DNA of 64,000 nucleotides from Rivularia sp. PCC 7116 (GCF_000316665.1 NC_019678.1:434001-498000); one strand, 5' to 3'. Shown: positions 35,574-45,219, counted from the first letter of the stretch. The notes: generated by a model from the sequence alone, not told the origin. Program-made: numbers and translations.

Positions 35574-38072
35574 TTATGCTGAATTACTTTCAGAAATACT
35601 TGCCAAGCACTTAGTGACTTCTTCATATTCTGATTTTAGTTCTAAAGCTTTCTTGAAGTAAATTTCAGCGTTTGTTAAATCTCCAGCTTTTTTGCGAATT
35701 AGACCTAGCTTATAGTTTAGTTTAGCGTAGTAAGTTTGTTTTTCTGAGGATAGTTTTGCAATCCGATGAAGGACATTTCCTAGATTAGCATCTGCTTCAA
35801 TGCAGTTGGGCTGAATCTCTAAAGCTTTTTGATAGCATTTGAGAGCTTCTTCCCACTTACCTTGTTGCTCTAAAGTGTAGCCCAAGTTATTATGAATTGG
35901 TGCTGCATCCGAGCGTAGATTAATAGCTTTTTTATAAGCATCTTCGGCTGCGGATAAGTTCTTCTGAAGTTGATATAAGTTGCCTAGAGTAAAGCAAATT
36001 TTAACTGAATCTGGCTGCTCTCGTGCGGCTAAACTTAAAAATTCCTCTGCCTGTTGCAATTCGCCTTTTTGTTGTGCCAAAATACCTAACCCATATAAAG
36101 CTTCAGGATGCTTTGGCTGTATTGCTAAAACTTTTCTATAGGCTTGCTCTGAAGATTCTAATCGATTAGCTCTATGTTCTTGAATTGCCAAGCGCAGATT
36201 ATCAGTAACATCATCTGCACTAGATATTTTGGGTTTACCAACAACGTCGAACAAAAATTCTTCTAAAGCTCGAATTGGTTTGAGGTCGTTATATAATTTA
36301 TGCTTGTTCTGGGCAACTAGCTCCGAGAGGTATTGACGGTATTGAGCATCTCTCCCTAAATGTATGGCAATTTTTATATACTCTTCCTTATTAGATGCGA
36401 TAGTTTCTTCAATATTCATCATCTTTAGGATTGCCATTGAATGCCTTGCGCGCATAAATTCCCCTGGGAGGGTAACTACAGGAATATCATGAGCAATAGC
36501 TTCTAAGGTCGAATTACATCCAGACCAGCCAATACTATCAAGAAAAACATCTGCGATTGCAGCGGTGCCAGCAAATTTTCTGGCTTTCATCCGCGGTAAA
36601 AAGATGCAGTAATCTTGGTAATCAAGTGCAAAATCCCCAAAAGCCTTTTCCAATCGCTGACGAAAGACTTCAGTTACACCCTCACCTTCATTTTCAATAA
36701 AAACAAATTTGCAGTTATCCAAATTCCCCGCAATTTGAGGAAAAACATCATCATGCTGGGGTAAATACTTGTACAACGATTGGCAGCACCAAAACATGAC
36801 AGCATTATCGATAATACCAATATCTTGTTTAGTAACTTTTAGAGGTGAAATTGGTTGTGGATGGTAATAAATAGATAAATTGGGTAATTTAACTAGCTTC
36901 TCGGTATAATATTCTTGAGCATTTTCTGGTTCCATTAACTCGCTGCTCAAATAATAATCAATAGTTGGCAAGCCACTTGTATTCGGATGTCCCCAAGAAG
37001 TCATTTGAATCGGGGCTAGCCTCAGACATCCTAATTGTAATGTAGTGGGGTCCATGCCAAACTCAGGAAAAATCAGCACGTGTAATTTGTCTTGCTGAAT
37101 GATTTTAGTCCATTTTTCTATTGAAGCCGGACCTTTTATAAACTTATCAAATGCTTGTACTGCTTTAACAGTTTCGCCATCATGTTTCAAAGTCGTGTTG
37201 GTGTGATAGGCGAATAATTCAAATTGACTGCGATCGAGGTTTTCAACCCAACCCTTCATCGGAATTTTCCAAACAGAATGTCTGTGAAAACATGCTGAAA
37301 CAAATCCGATGCGAATTTTTTGATTTGCTTGCAAATCTGGCAGAGAAATATTTTGAGAATTTTGGGGATAGCGATGTGACATGATACCAACAATCATATC
37401 CCCGTAGATTTTTTGTAAGTCTCGGTCATTTAATCCTTGATAAGCGAGATAAAAGGGTTGTGATGCGCCTACAGCATCAGCAGCCTTTTTTAGTTCTTGA
37501 GAACAAGCTTGTTGGTAATTTTTAGCTAAATCTTTGAGATATCTTTGATAATTATCTCGCTTTAATTGTATTTCTGTAAAAGTTCTATAAATAATTGGCA
37601 GTTGATGTATACAAGTAAAAAATTTGGCTCTAGCTAAATTAGGTTTGATTTTTAAAGCTTTTTGATAAGATTCAATAGCCGCCGATCTGTTGCCCTGTTT
37701 TTTAAGTAAATTACCCAGATTACAATAAACTTCAACAAGATCGGGTTTGATTTTTAAAGCTTTTTGATAAGATTCAATAGCTGCTGAGACCTTGCCCTGC
37801 TTTTTGAATAAATTGCCCAGATTGCAGTAAGCTTCGGCATATTCAGGTTTTAAGTTTATGGCTTGTTGATAAGATGTAATAGCAGCTTCGGAATTACCTG
37901 CTTTTTCCTGCGCTTCTGCCAAACTAGCATAAACCTCAGCAAAGTTAGGATTTATTTCTAAGATTTGTTGGTAGTAAGTTATGGCAGCTTCAAATTGACC
38001 AGAATGATGTTTTTGTAGCGCGATTTTAATTAAATATTTTGTTTTAGAATCTAAATTATTTGAGGTATTCAT
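35574..38072 (-). CDS. TPR protein with OGT/SPINDLY-like (GT41) glycosyltransferase domain
   Basis: Residues 1-145 are four TPR units (ITSYQQAINLKPEYAEAYCNLG), residues about 230-610 resemble the catalytic half of O-GlcNAc transferase/SPINDLY: KIRIGFVSACFHRHSVWK, MTSWGHPNTSGLPTIDYYL, FLDSIGWSGCNSTLEAIAHD and DIPVVTLPGEFMRARHS, which include the UDP-sugar-binding His/Asn/Ser segment. Residues 640-830 are another TPR set. 832 residues. In bacteria such enzymes add sugars to Ser/Thr of proteins. The gene follows the large RTX gene by 120 bases on the same strand, so that protein is the obvious candidate acceptor (inference). Confidence 0.85.
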   Translation of the reverse strand: MNTSNNLDSKTKYLIKIALQKHHSGQFEAAITYYQQILEINPNFAEVYASLAEAQEKAGNSEAAITSYQQAINLKPEYAEAYCNLGNLFKKQGKVSAAIESYQKALKIKPDLVEVYCNLGNLLKKQGNRSAAIESYQKALKIKPNLARAKFFTCIHQLPIIYRTFTEIQLKRDNYQRYLKDLAKNYQQACSQELKKAADAVGASQPFYLAYQGLNDRDLQKIYGDMIVGIMSHRYPQNSQNISLPDLQANQKIRIGFVSACFHRHSVWKIPMKGWVENLDRSQFELFAYHTNTTLKHDGETVKAVQAFDKFIKGPASIEKWTKIIQQDKLHVLIFPEFGMDPTTLQLGCLRLAPIQMTSWGHPNTSGLPTIDYYLSSELMEPENAQEYYTEKLVKLPNLSIYYHPQPISPLKVTKQDIGIIDNAVMFWCCQSLYKYLPQHDDVFPQIAGNLDNCKFVFIENEGEGVTEVFRQRLEKAFGDFALDYQDYCIFLPRMKARKFAGTAAIADVFLDSIGWSGCNSTLEAIAHDIPVVTLPGEFMRARHSMAILKMMNIEETIASNKEEYIKIAIHLGRDAQYRQYLSELVAQNKHKLYNDLKPIRALEEFLFDVVGKPKISSADDVTDNLRLAIQEHRANRLESSEQAYRKVLAIQPKHPEALYGLGILAQQKGELQQAEEFLSLAAREQPDSVKICFTLGNLYQLQKNLSAAEDAYKKAINLRSDAAPIHNNLGYTLEQQGKWEEALKCYQKALEIQPNCIEADANLGNVLHRIAKLSSEKQTYYAKLNYKLGLIRKKAGDLTNAEIYFKKALELKSEYEEVTKCLASISESNSA

Positions 38073-38192
38073 TTTTATATTTAAATTTTGTATAAATATA
38101 TTCCCGATATTTAATTTGGCAGTGGGAGCATCTTAATCGCGAGATACTCCCACAAATAGTTGTAGGGTAATGCCTGTGTTAATTTGCTTTAA

Positions 38193-40481
38193 TTAAGCAG
38201 ATATAAAAGTACCGTTGCTAGCGATACTAGTATCAGTAAAGTTAGCCAATCTGGCAATGATTTCAAAGTTACCATTAGCTTGGGTTAAAATATACAAATC
38301 AGTTTGACTTCCTAGTGAATTAACAATTACACCACCAGATGTATTAACTTGAATTTGATCCACACCATTCTCAAAGTTGAAAATATCAGCCCTGTCAGAT
38401 AGACCGAAGGTTGAACCACCACCGATGTAGAATGCACTGCTAGTATCTCCCAGAACAAATACGTCTGTATTACCATCAGCTTCACCGTATAGTTGATCCA
38501 ACTCCCCTGCTTGACTTCCAGCACCAACTAAAGTATCGTTTCCAGCACCACCGACTAAAATATCGTTACCGGCTCCGCCGTTCAGATTATTATCTCCATT
38601 ACCACCAAAAATTACATCATTGAAGTCAGAACCAACAACGTTTTCAATATTAAGCAGGTTGTCATTACCACCAAAACCATCTATCGCAGCTTGAGCGGTT
38701 AAGTTAACCTGGATACCGGCAGTATCGTTTTCATAGTTAACGGTGTCAGTACCGTCGTTCCCCTCAATAATGTCATTGCCTGCGCCCCCTGTAAGGGTGT
38801 CATCACCGGCTCCACCATTTAAGTTATTATCTTGAGCATCGCCAATAATTAAGTCAGCAAAACCAGAACCAACAACATTTTCAATATTAAGTAGCGTATC
38901 GTTACCGCCAAAGCCATCTGTAGCAGTCTGAGCGGCTAAATTTACTTGAATCCCAGCAGTGTCGTTTTCATAACTTGCTGTATCAATGCCATTTCCTCCA
39001 TCCAGGTTATCGTTACCAGCACCCCCATCAAGGATATCGTCGCCATCAAGCCCAGCAAGAATGTCATTCCCTTCACCTCCATCAAGGATGTCATTTCCTT
39101 CAGTTCCTTGGAAATCGTCATCTCCACTGTTATCAATTGGTGGTGTTATAAATGTATCAGGAGCAAGAGTACCAGTAAAATCTCGCAGTTCAGCAATAAT
39201 TTCAAAGCCGCCACTGACTGGAATCAGAATAAATGTACTGTTTCCTATAACTGCGGTAGCAACTTGGTCTGGGTTAGGTACCTGAATTTTATCTACGCCA
39301 TTCTCGAACAATTGAATAATAGCGCGATCGCCTTGACCAAATATATTATTTCCGATTACATCGCCAGTACCGCCAGCATACAAGAAAGTTTCTTCGTTAC
39401 CAAGAATAAATAAATCTGAAACGCCGTCGGAAAAGGTTCCCCCTGAGTCGAGGACTCCACTACCGATTAAAATGTCTCTTTCACCGGCTGTTGTGCCCCC
39501 ACCATCAAGAGTATCGCTACCTAAACCCCCACGAAGAACGTCATTACCTCTACCTCCGAACAGTTGATCGTTACCGTTGCTGTCCCTACTAATAAGACCA
39601 GTGCTTCTGCTATCTCCTCCATCCAAAATGTCATCGCCTTTACCCCCATTAATAGTGTCGGAGCCACCACCGCCGTAAACAGTATCATTATCGGAACCGG
39701 CGTTTATTTCGTCATTCCCATCAGGACCACCCAAAGCATCTTGGTCGCCAATAATTAAATCTTCACCGCCACTACCAATAAGAGTATCGTTGCCGCTCTC
39801 TCCGAGTATTGTGTCGTTGCCGGAGCCTCCGGTAATTTCATCTTCTCCGCTACCAGCAAAGATTAAATCGTTACCCGCACCTCCGACAACGGTATCATTA
39901 TCGAGTCCCGCATCTACAACATCATCACCAGCGTTAGCTAGAATCAAATCATCACCGGCACCACCTATAAGAGTGTCACCGCCAATAAACTCAATAGTGG
40001 GAAATGTACCTGTAAAGACTATGTTGCCTTCTTCGTCTTTTATAATTTCCTCTCTGGTTGTACGAATGTTACTATTACTACCTCCGAGTAAAGTATCGTT
40101 ACCATCACCACCATCGAGTCCATCTTCCCCGTCACCTCCATCTAGATAGTCATTACCGGCTCCTGCTATGATCTCGTCATCTCCAGCGTTACCAAAAAGC
40201 TGATCGTCTCCATCGCCGCCGTCAAGACTATCGTTACCTTCTTCCCCTTTGACAAAATCGTTTCCGTTTCCTCCTAACAGTTCGTCATTTCCTTCATTTC
40301 CGATTAGCTGATCGTTACCATCTCCTCCCTCAAGGCTGTCATCTCCCTCATCGCCTCGCATGTAGTCGTCGCCACCCAATCCGATTAAAGTATCATTGCC
40401 GCTATAACCGAAAATTGTATCAACGGAATTTGTACCCTCAAGATTATCGTCTCTTCTTCTTCTTCCTCTTACAAAAGCCAT
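38193..40481 (-). CDS. RTX calcium-binding repeat protein (762 aa)
   Basis: Classical RTX nonapeptides GGxGxDxLx fill most of residues 15-350 and 455-640 (GGDGNDQLIGNEGNDELLGG, GGAGNDTLVGAG). Two about 100-residue modules are duplicated: DLFILGNEETFLYAGGTGD...FENGVDKIQV...FEIIAELRDF and VFVLGDTSSAFYIGGGSTF...FENGVDQIQV...FEIIARLANF. A second duplicated block is TASYENDTAGIQVNLAAQTA. There is no N-terminal signal peptide and the tail has the small/hydrophobic look of a type I secretion signal (GTFISA). The ribosome site is good (ATAGGAGA). Calcium-induced folding outside the cell is the family norm. Upstream partner of the OGT-like gene in a likely two-gene unit. Confidence 0.88.
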   Translation of the reverse strand: MAFVRGRRRRDDNLEGTNSVDTIFGYSGNDTLIGLGGDDYMRGDEGDDSLEGGDGNDQLIGNEGNDELLGGNGNDFVKGEEGNDSLDGGDGDDQLFGNAGDDEIIAGAGNDYLDGGDGEDGLDGGDGNDTLLGGSNSNIRTTREEIIKDEEGNIVFTGTFPTIEFIGGDTLIGGAGDDLILANAGDDVVDAGLDNDTVVGGAGNDLIFAGSGEDEITGGSGNDTILGESGNDTLIGSGGEDLIIGDQDALGGPDGNDEINAGSDNDTVYGGGGSDTINGGKGDDILDGGDSRSTGLISRDSNGNDQLFGGRGNDVLRGGLGSDTLDGGGTTAGERDILIGSGVLDSGGTFSDGVSDLFILGNEETFLYAGGTGDVIGNNIFGQGDRAIIQLFENGVDKIQVPNPDQVATAVIGNSTFILIPVSGGFEIIAELRDFTGTLAPDTFITPPIDNSGDDDFQGTEGNDILDGGEGNDILAGLDGDDILDGGAGNDNLDGGNGIDTASYENDTAGIQVNLAAQTATDGFGGNDTLLNIENVVGSGFADLIIGDAQDNNLNGGAGDDTLTGGAGNDIIEGNDGTDTVNYENDTAGIQVNLTAQAAIDGFGGNDNLLNIENVVGSDFNDVIFGGNGDNNLNGGAGNDILVGGAGNDTLVGAGSQAGELDQLYGEADGNTDVFVLGDTSSAFYIGGGSTFGLSDRADIFNFENGVDQIQVNTSGGVIVNSLGSQTDLYILTQANGNFEIIARLANFTDTSIASNGTFISA

Positions 40482-40657
40482 ATTATTTATCTCCTATAAT
40501 TTCAAATATCAAAGATTTATTGTTGTTTGTTAATGTAGAAAGACTTAGTTTGGTACAAAAAGCGTTTTTATCGTGCTTTGCAACCCTCAATCTATGTAAA
40601 TATTAATCTTAGTACTTGCGGTTTTATATGCTTTTTGATTTAAATTTTTTAGATATA

Positions 40658-40690
40658 AAGCCTGCTCAATTATTATAATCAAGCAGGCTT
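40658..40690 (-). terminator. Hairpin after the Asp-rich GG-leader gene
   Basis: Stem AAGCCTGCT / AGCAGGCTT (40658-40666 with 40682-40690), 15-base loop, 33 bases beyond the stop at 40723. On the minus strand the next bases are TATATCTAAAAAATTT, so the T tract is poor. Confidence 0.55.
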
Positions 40691-40722
40691 CATAAGCTTG
40701 GTTAAGATGAATAACCGTGTTT

Positions 40723-41031
40723 TTATTGAACAGCAGCAGTCAATAAACCGGAAATTTCAGACAAACCACCGGTAACAGTTACAGCAACGTCAGATTCAGC
40801 GAAGCTGTTGTTACCAATAGCAGTTACGTCGAACAATGCTGAAGCAAAGTTACCTGAAATCATTACATCAGAATCCAAGTTAACATCGATATCTTTGTTA
40901 ACATCAATATCAACGTCAGCATCGAAATCTAAGTCTAATTCAACATCTATGTCCACATTTTTGTTGACGCTTAATCCACCAAATACTTCTTCGTTGGTAG
41001 CTTCTAAGTAGTTGATATCGTTGATAATCAT
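40723..41031 (-). CDS. Asp-rich double-glycine leader protein, copy 1 (102 aa)
   Basis: The leader MIINDINYLEATNEEVFGG ends with GG at 18-19. The core alternates Asp with hydrophobic residues (VELDLDFDADVDIDVNKD), then becomes neutral and Ser/Ala/Gly-rich (MISGNFASALFDVTAIGNNS), ending LSEISGLLTAAVQ. The alternation predicts a beta-strand with one acidic face, which could bind calcium or stack like a matrix or amyloid protein. There is no Cys. The ribosome site is GGAGAA. It is 96-98% identical to the next gene upstream; they differ at residues 21, 22, 25 and 27 only. Probable cargo of the exporter at 45220-48309. Confidence 0.85.
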   Translation of the reverse strand: MIINDINYLEATNEEVFGGLSVNKNVDIDVELDLDFDADVDIDVNKDIDVNLDSDVMISGNFASALFDVTAIGNNSFAESDVAVTVTGGLSEISGLLTAAVQ

Positions 41032-41077
41032 TTGTTTTTCTCCAGTAAATTAACTAATTGTTTTTGGAAATTTGTTT

Positions 41078-41141
41078 GCGAGCAATTTCTTTTTGCTCGC
41101 ATTTGAAATTGTGATAATAGCCATTTTTACGTGGCTATTAT
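41078..41141. terminator. Two hairpins between the duplicated Asp-rich genes
   Basis: Hairpin 1: GCGAGCAA / TTGCTCGC (41078-41085 with 41093-41100). Hairpin 2: ATAATAGCCA / TGGCTATTAT (41114-41123 with 41132-41141). Neither has a strong T tract; they may mark the 3' end of the upstream copy or stabilise the transcript. Confidence 0.5.
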
Positions 41142-41154
41142 TTAGCTGCCAATT

Positions 41155-41463
41155 TTATTGAACAGCAGCAGTCAATAAACCGGAAATTTCAGACAAACCA
41201 CCGGTAACAGTTACAGCAACGTCAGATTCAGCGAAGCTGTTGTTACCAATAGCAGTTACGTCGAACAATGCTGAAGCAAAGTTACCTGAAATCATTACAT
41301 CAGAATCCAAGTTAACATCGATATCTTTATTAACATCAATGTCAACGTCAGCATCGAAATCTAAGTCTAATTCAACATCTATATTCACATCTTTGTTGAT
41401 GTGTAATCCACCAAATACTTCTTCGTTGGTAGCTTCTAAGTAGTTGATATCGTTGATAATCAT
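41155..41463 (-). CDS. Asp-rich double-glycine leader protein, copy 2 (102 aa)
   Basis: Same leader, GG site, alternating Asp core and tail as copy 1; the four differences are S21H, V22I, N25D and D27N, all within eight residues after the GG. The nucleotide sequences of the pair are almost identical and the identity continues into the leader and ribosome-site region (TGTTTTTCTCCAGTAAAT), so this is a recent tandem duplication. First peptide gene after the PpiC-like gene of cassette B. Confidence 0.85.
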   Translation of the reverse strand: MIINDINYLEATNEEVFGGLHINKDVNIDVELDLDFDADVDIDVNKDIDVNLDSDVMISGNFASALFDVTAIGNNSFAESDVAVTVTGGLSEISGLLTAAVQ

Positions 41464-41965
41464 TTGTTTTTCTCCAGTAAATTAACTAATTGTTTTTGGG
41501 AATTTGTTTGTGAGTGGTTTGTTTTTCCTCACATTTAAAATATAGATTTTTCTCTATAAAAAGTCAATAGTTTTTGCTATTTTGTTTGCGTAAAGTATTT
41601 TTTAAATTGGTGTAAACGTAAATGTACAACAACAAAAAAACAACGTTAAACGACAGAAGTAATTATAATTACCACTGCCATTTAACGTTAATAAATTATA
41701 GTTGAACAACAATAGAGATTATAAAAAACTATCGTCGTCAGCTATAAAATATTTTTTAATTTTCAATGCATAAATGCTTTTATCTTGATTAATGGCTATT
41801 CTATGCCAATACAAATAAATTTTTATGGTATATTGCTATAGCTTGATAGATGAAAATACAGTTAATAAGCTATAAATAAATATACATTTTAAATATAAAT
41901 ATGTATTTATGCTAAACAATCAAAATTTATTAATGTGCATTATTATTAAACAATGATTCATGCTA
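41464..41965. other. Intergenic region upstream of the Asp-rich genes
   Basis: About 500 AT-rich bases without a gene. It contains a nested inverted repeat: AACGTTAAA at 41642-41650 with TTTAACGTT at 41681-41689, enclosing the palindrome TAATTATAATTA. It could be an operator or a terminator for the PpiC-like gene. Confidence 0.45.
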
Positions 41966-42745
41966 TTAAACATGACTTGTTAATTCATTCTCTGTGTTAT
42001 TCGCCTCAGCCTCTAATTGAGTAGATATTTGTAAAAACTGAACTTTTTTATTTAACCAAAAAGCGAACAATTCTGAAATAATTTGTTCGCGTAACTTATC
42101 ATCTAATTCGGACTTTATAATTTCTTCTAGCCAAATTAAATGGACGGCTTTAGGTGTAGTAATTGGTTTGAGAATACCAAGGGAAGAACTAGCAAATACA
42201 GCTGCTGCAATTTCTGGACGGAAATCTTTACGATACTTAACTCCCTGATATCCATAGGTACGGCGAAGCTCTGGCTCTTGGATATACATACGAGCGATTT
42301 CTGGGAATGTAATTTCCCTTTCCTCTACAGCATAAAATAATTCCAAAGCCAAATCTCTATCTTCAAAAGTAACTTCATAGGTTACAGCAGCTTCATAATT
42401 GAGTCGATTTTCGTAAAAATATTTTTCAACTTGGGATGCAAATAGATGATTTGCCAATTTATGGGAAATCAGATTGTTGTAAACTAGTTTTTCAAAATCT
42501 TTAATAGATAAATGATGTTTGTCTAACCAAGCCCAAGTATCTGTAGCTGTGGCAAGTTTTTTGTCTAAGCGAAATTTATCTCCTTCCTGCTGTAATTCTA
42601 CTTCTGTAACTTCAATTCCAGCTTTTTCAGCTGCTTCGGTAATTATTTTTTCAGAGGCGATCGCTTCTACTATATTGGGAATATCACAGGATCGCTTTAG
42701 CTTATTAATTACATCTAAAGTTGAAATGTGAAAATTTTCGGGCAT
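41966..42745 (-). CDS. PpiC/SurA-like protein of export cassette B
   Basis: 259 residues, clearly paralogous to the cassette A protein: ATDTWAWLDKHHLSIKDFEKL, YEVTFEDRDLALELFYAVEERE and GYQGVKYRKDFRPEIAAAVFA align with it. As there, the parvulin ARHIL and GGxLG positions are changed (TYEVTF and GYQGV). There is no signal peptide. Probably holds the GG-leader cargo unfolded and delivers it to the exporter; isomerase activity is doubtful. It is 600 bases downstream of the small HTH-like gene and 500 bases upstream of the Asp-rich genes. Confidence 0.8.
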   Translation of the reverse strand: MPENFHISTLDVINKLKRSCDIPNIVEAIASEKIITEAAEKAGIEVTEVELQQEGDKFRLDKKLATATDTWAWLDKHHLSIKDFEKLVYNNLISHKLANHLFASQVEKYFYENRLNYEAAVTYEVTFEDRDLALELFYAVEEREITFPEIARMYIQEPELRRTYGYQGVKYRKDFRPEIAAAVFASSSLGILKPITTPKAVHLIWLEEIIKSELDDKLREQIISELFAFWLNKKVQFLQISTQLEAEANNTENELTSHV

Positions 42746-42835
42746 ATACTATCATCCATAAGGTATTTATAAAGTTGCTGAATCTTCGTTGGAATATTAC
42801 AGCAGATTCCATTCAAAGGATTCTATATAAACAAG

Positions 42836-42926
42836 GGCGTTGCTTAATCATGGGATGATTTAGTTATATTTTGAACGGAGTCTTAATAGTTTCAGAAGTT
42901 AATTCATCACGCATTTATGCAACGCC
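42836..42926. mobile_element. Possible GGCGTTGC inverted-repeat element
   Basis: 91 bases with ends GGCGTTGC(T)TAA and its reverse complement TT(A)TGCAACGCC. The ends agree with copies A and B (21284, 27139), but the middle is different. It lies in the gap 42746-43349, in which I see no gene. Confidence 0.45.
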
Positions 42927-43349
42927 TAAACAAGAATGCTCTAGTACTCCACCAAGTAACCTTTTCCGGGTTATTAATAGGAAGAAAAAGTTATTTATTT
43001 TTGCCCCCCTTCTTCTCCCTCCCTGCCCCAACCGGGCAATGTTGGGTTGTTAGACTACTAGTACGCGGTGCAGAGAACATCTTGCTCTCAAACTTCACAG
43101 TCTTTTACGTTTAAATTTTATGTTTTTCATTTTTATAAATAATTCAAGGTTTTGAAATGATGAAACCAAGATTATTAGGGTCTTTTGCATATTTTTACAA
43201 AAGTTATTTATACTTCCTTGCAACAACCCTATAGATCTTATTTTGAAAGCAATATAAACTAAATATGTACCTATATCTTTATTAAAGCCTAATTTAAAAA
43301 TATAATCTAGGTAGCAATGGTTCTAAAATATTTTTTATAAGCATGAATA

Positions 43350-43544
43350 TTAAGATACTGAGAGAAGTGATAATTCTTTATCTATTTTCTGTGCTAGTTT
43401 ATAAGCCATTTGCGGTGGATTTCGGTAGTTACTTGCTGTTTTTCTGAAACCCCATCGTCTAGCTTCAACTTCTGACACGCCAAATTCTTCAGCTAATTTA
43501 TTGTAAGACCAGTTGTATTTTCTCATCAAATCTATAGGATGCAT
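43350..43544 (-). CDS. Small HTH-like protein in cassette B (64 aa)
   Basis: MHPIDLMRKYNWSYNKLAEEF followed by GVSEVEARRWGFRK resembles a helix-turn-helix (helix, GVS turn, recognition helix). The rest is basic and ends QKIDKELSLLSVS. There is a strong ribosome site (AAGGAGA). It lies between the HlyD gene (69 bases) and the PpiC-like gene, on their strand, so it is likely part of the operon and could regulate it. Cassette A has no counterpart. I do not recognise a named family. Confidence 0.62.
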   Translation of the reverse strand: MHPIDLMRKYNWSYNKLAEEFGVSEVEARRWGFRKTASNYRNPPQMAYKLAQKIDKELSLLSVS

Positions 43545-43612
43545 CTGTTTTTCTCCTTAAATATTAGTTTTTTGAACTTTAATTTCTAATTTTCCAAAAT
43601 TAAGAGTAAAAA

Positions 43613-45160
43613 TTACATATTTAGCCCATCTTTCTGTAATTTTTTGAATGGATCTAATACAAAATCAATTATCCGGCGTTGACGAATAACTACCTCAGCG
43701 TCTGCTGTTTGACCGGGCATTAAAATAACGCGTTTTTCGCCGTTATCTACATACTGCCGGTCTAAAATTATTTCTAGTTCAAAGCTTTCACTATTTCCTT
43801 GGGGTGTTTGCTGGACTTTTGAGTCGGGAGACACCCAAGCGACTTTACCTTCAACGATGCCATACTCTTGATAAGGGTAGGCATCAAATTTAACTTTTAC
43901 CGGCATTCCTACTTTCAAAAAACCACTATCTTGTATAGGCATACTGGCTTTAAGAACAACATCGGCATTTTTAGGAGCAATTTGGGCTATTCTTTGCCCT
44001 GGTTGTACTACTTCTCCAGGTTTACTAACTGGAAACTCAAAAATAGTCCCATCAATCGGCGATCGCACTATTCTTTGCTGTAACTGTAACTTCAAAGATT
44101 TGATTTGACTGGTGGTTTGAGCAATTTGCGATTCAATAGATGAAATTTGGGTTTGAGTATCTTTGAGTTGTTCTTGAGTCCGCAAAATAGAAAGTTTAGA
44201 GGTTTGCAGCAAAGTTTTATAGCTGCTCTGTTGTTCTTTTAATCTAAGTTTAGCTTGTTTAATATCAGCTTCTAGCTGATTCATAGTTGCCTGATAGCGA
44301 TTGATTTCTTCCGTCAACCTCAACTGGGCTTGTTTCCCATCAGATAAAGCTCTGTCGTAAAGCCTTTTGCTTTCTTGCTGCTCTTTTCTAATTATGTCAA
44401 TTTGATTTGCTGAAACTGCTCCATCTTTAACTAATTTGCTAAAGCGTTCAACTTGTTTGTTGTCTATGCTCAAACGATTTCGGGCAAACTTCTGTTCGTT
44501 ACTATTAGTCTTGATTTGTTGTCTTACTTGGTCAAGTAAAGCTTTTTTCTCTAATTTCTGTAGCCGATAAACACTTTGTTTAGCATCCAAATTTTGTTTG
44601 GCTTGCTCAACTTGGGCTGCTTTTTCCAGAGCTTGGGATTGGTTTTGCTGCTCTTGAACGCTTATTGTTGATAAAAGCTGTTTTTTGATTATTTCTAGCT
44701 GTACTTTCTGATTTTCCAATCCTAAAAGTTTTGCTTCAATCTGCTGTAGTTCGGTTCGTAAAATATCTGAGTCAAATTCTAAAAGAACTTGACCGGATTT
44801 AACAGTGTCGCCTTCTCTAACTTTTACAACTTTAACGCTTCCACCAGTTCTGGTATCCAGCTTTCTAGTTGCACCTTTTGGTTCAATACGTCCTCTAGCG
44901 CTTCCAGTTTCATCAACCTTGGAGATAGTTGCCCAAGGTAAACCCATTAATACGAATCCGACTAGTACGTATAATACCCCCCTCGTCCATAGTTTTGGTA
45001 GAGCATCGAGCAGTTCTTCGGTAGCGTAATGTAAATCTCTTGCAGATGTATCTGCTTCAGACTCTTTATCTGTATTCTCAACTGTAGAAAGATGCTTTTG
45101 ATTTTCGCTATATTCTTCCTTTGCAACTGCTGATGAACTATTTGATAAAGGATGTGGCAT
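43613..45160 (-). CDS. HlyD-family membrane fusion protein of cassette B
   Basis: 515 residues, same layout as the cassette A adaptor: acidic cytosolic N-terminus, one membrane helix (about 60-80, VLYVLVGFVLMGLPWATI), lipoyl half (VREGDTVKSGQVLLEFD), long coiled coil (about 130-350), second lipoyl half (RIVRSPIDGTIFEFPVSKPG), barrel (MPVKVKFDAYPYQEYG). The ribosome site is GAGGAA. It starts 59 bases after the exporter gene. It would span the periplasm and dock to a TolC-like channel encoded elsewhere. Confidence 0.92.
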   Translation of the reverse strand: MPHPLSNSSSAVAKEEYSENQKHLSTVENTDKESEADTSARDLHYATEELLDALPKLWTRGVLYVLVGFVLMGLPWATISKVDETGSARGRIEPKGATRKLDTRTGGSVKVVKVREGDTVKSGQVLLEFDSDILRTELQQIEAKLLGLENQKVQLEIIKKQLLSTISVQEQQNQSQALEKAAQVEQAKQNLDAKQSVYRLQKLEKKALLDQVRQQIKTNSNEQKFARNRLSIDNKQVERFSKLVKDGAVSANQIDIIRKEQQESKRLYDRALSDGKQAQLRLTEEINRYQATMNQLEADIKQAKLRLKEQQSSYKTLLQTSKLSILRTQEQLKDTQTQISSIESQIAQTTSQIKSLKLQLQQRIVRSPIDGTIFEFPVSKPGEVVQPGQRIAQIAPKNADVVLKASMPIQDSGFLKVGMPVKVKFDAYPYQEYGIVEGKVAWVSPDSKVQQTPQGNSESFELEIILDRQYVDNGEKRVILMPGQTADAEVVIRQRRIIDFVLDPFKKLQKDGLNM

Positions 45161-45219
45161 AATTCTAATTCCTCAATTAAAAATGTTTTAGACTTAGTTT
45201 CTAACTCCTAAATTTACTA

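Noticed and set aside
38942-40149. Several plus- and minus-strand frames inside the RTX gene
   Set aside because: Low-complexity shadows (Pro/Ser- or Val/Ile-rich) of the Gly/Asp-rich RTX repeats.
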